Positions 23,021 through 23,820 of a stretch of 23,820 nt of DNA are shown here, one piece after another. The translations under genes and the position numbers were made by a program. Location of the stretch: the NCBI GenBank assembly GCA_039812545.1, contig JBDIAR010000025.1, positions 1-23,820 of the forward strand. The letters run 5' to 3'. The DNA comes from JBDIAR01 sp039812545 (GTDB lineage: Bacteria > Actinomycetota > Actinomycetes > Actinomycetales > Dermatophilaceae). Positions within the stretch are counted from its first letter, which is position 1, and every line of letters begins with the position of its first letter. The notes below the pieces were generated by a model. That model made no database searches, was not told the origin of the DNA, and was given only the letters and a program-made list of their open reading frames with translations.

Positions 23021-23732
23021 CGGCGAGCGCCTCGGGCAAGGTGAACGCTCCCTGGTACAACGCGGCCCCGATGATCGCTCCCTCGACACCCTGGTCGACC
23101 ATCGCGGCGAGCCGACGCACGTCATCCAGGGTGGACACGCCGCCCGAGGCGATCACGGGCCGATCGGTGGCCGCGCACACCTGAGCGAGCAACTCCAGAT
23201 TGGGACCCTTGAGGGTGCCGTCCTTGGTCACATCGGTCACCACGAACCGCGCACATCCCTCGCGATCGAGCCGGGCCAGCGTCTCCCACAGATCGCCGCC
23301 CTCACGGGTCCAGCCGCGGGCGGCCAAGGTGCTGCCGCGCACGTCCAGGCCGACCGCGATCCGGTCGCCGTGGCGAGCGATCATCGCCGCCGTCCATTCG
23401 GGGTCCTCCAGGGCCGCGGTTCCGAGGTTGACCCGTCGACAGCCCGTCGCCAGGGCCGCGTCGAGGCTGTCGGTGTCCCGTATGCCGCCGGAGAGTTCCA
23501 CGTCGATGTCCAGTCGCCCCGTGATCGAGGCGGTCAACGCGCGATTGTCGCCCCGCCCGAACGCGGCGTCGAGGTCGACGAGGTGCAGCCACCGGGCACC
23601 CTGGTCCTGCCACGCCTTGGCTGCCTCCCAGGGGTCGCCGAACTGCCGGCCGGTGCCGGCGACGCCCTGGACGAGGCGGACGGCCTGCCCGTCGGCGATG
23701 TCCACGGCGGGCAGGATCTGCAGGGCGGTCAC
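23007..23732 (-). CDS. hisA: HisA / PriA (phosphoribosyl isomerase A)
   Basis: A (beta/alpha)8-barrel isomerase that converts ProFAR to PRFAR in histidine synthesis. In Actinobacteria the same protein (PriA) often also acts as the TrpF isomerase of tryptophan synthesis. The catalytic aspartates lie in ILPAVDIADGQAVRLVQG near the start and VVTDVTKDGTLKGPN in the second half; phosphate-binding loops are VELSGGIRD and VIASGGVST. The GTG start has AAGGAG close upstream and overlaps the preceding gene's stop as GTGA. Of its ten isoleucines, nine use ATC and one ATA; the ATA lies in a GGCATAC word. The bifunctional role is inferred from lineage. Confidence 0.95.
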   Translation of the reverse strand: MTALQILPAVDIADGQAVRLVQGVAGTGRQFGDPWEAAKAWQDQGARWLHLVDLDAAFGRGDNRALTASITGRLDIDVELSGGIRDTDSLDAALATGCRRVNLGTAALEDPEWTAAMIARHGDRIAVGLDVRGSTLAARGWTREGGDLWETLARLDREGCARFVVTDVTKDGTLKGPNLELLAQVCAATDRPVIASGGVSTLDDVRRLAAMVDQGVEGAIIGAALYQGAFTLPEALAVAAG

Positions 23733-23820
23733 GACGCTCCTTCGGTCGGTGCGGTCGGTGCGGTCGGTGCGGTGGGATCGGTCGGTGCGTTGGGCGCGGG
23801 CGCGGTGGCTGGAGTCGGTG
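23729..23820 (-). CDS. C-terminal end of an unidentified gene upstream of hisA (partial)
   Basis: Thirty codons of an open frame enter from the right edge and end in a TGA that overlaps the hisA GTG. The peptide is low-complexity Pro/Ala/Thr and ends TAPTAPTAPTEGAS. The DNA carries the decamer GGTCGGTGCG in tandem, but the repeat unit that matters in protein is nine bases (Thr-Ala-Pro). By gene order it could be the tail of hisH, but no conserved part is visible, so no symbol is given. Confidence 0.55.
   Translation of the reverse strand, partial: PTPATAPAPNAPTDPTAPTAPTAPTEGAS

Larger units (their letters stand above)
1299..23486. repeat. Dispersed heptamer GGCATAC / GTATGCC, 39 copies
   Basis: Plus-strand GGCATAC starts at 1299, 2657, 2790, 4672, 6024, 6803, 8427, 8883, 9195, 9645, 10964, 11544, 13153, 14386, 15301, 15816, 17575, 18040, 18626, 20335 and 21262. 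GTATGCC starts at 2086, 2207, 3269, 4055, 5610, 7051, 8596, 9678, 11984, 13762, 16284, 17770, 18810, 20241, 21968, 22538, 22949 and 23480. Thirty of 39 have a C before GG, giving CGGCATAC. Four are intergenic; the rest fall in all reading registers. It is not palindromic, not strand-biased and not regularly spaced. Positions were found by eye; a few could be missed. Confidence 0.9.

Noticed and set aside
23007..23125. SseB-like gene starting inside hisA at an ATG near 23125
   Set aside because: It would overlap hisA by over 100 bases and add Arg/Ser-rich residues unlike the family; TTG at 23020 with a GAGG site is more plausible though unproven.
1299..23486. GGCATAC as a Chi, KOPS or terminus-type polar motif
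   Set aside because: The two orientations are nearly equal (21 and 18) although almost all genes run one way, so there is no polarity in this window. A whole-chromosome check would still be useful.
1299..23486. GGCATAC as a transcription-factor operator
   Set aside because: 35 of 39 copies are inside coding sequences, and they are not concentrated at promoters.

Overview
This is a high-GC actinobacterial chromosome segment, most likely from the order Micrococcales and possibly the Intrasporangiaceae/Dermatophilaceae group. The evidence is the 16S 5' end and its rRNA leader, the PriA-type HisA, the extended IF3, the common GTG starts and the gene order. It is mostly a conserved housekeeping region, and almost every gene is on the minus strand, so it reads from right to left.

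Layout in transcription order: the tail of an unidentified gene (possibly hisH), hisA/priA and an SseB-like gene. Next come a small plus-strand zinc-ribbon gene and a divergent MFS transporter. The translation cluster follows: infC-rpmI-rplT, a SpoU/TrmH RNA methyltransferase, a soluble PAS histidine kinase and pheS-pheT. A molybdate module (an HTH-Mop regulator, then modA-modB-modC) lies between pheT and the arginine operon argC-J-B-D-R-H, which has no argF or argG. The arginine operon runs on into a 3-methyladenine DNA glycosylase gene and tyrS. About 700 bp of rRNA promoter and leader sequence then lead into the start of a 16S rRNA gene at the left edge.

Nine neighbouring gene pairs are joined by 4-base ATGA or GTGA overlaps, so translational coupling is the rule here. 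Likely leaderless starts are visible at argC, the HTH-Mop gene and perhaps the zinc-ribbon gene. infC appears to start at the non-canonical codon ATC behind a strong Shine-Dalgarno sequence.

The most striking signal is not a gene. The non-palindromic heptamer GGCATAC (reverse GTATGCC) occurs 39 times by hand count, about once per 0.6 kb: 21 times in one orientation and 18 in the other. It uses all six reading registers of the genes and also occurs between genes. It brings in codons that are otherwise rare here (TAT for Tyr, ATA for Ile). This looks like selection on the DNA word itself, similar in character to DNA-uptake or HIP-like genome-wide repeats. I know of no description of this word in such bacteria, but could not search.
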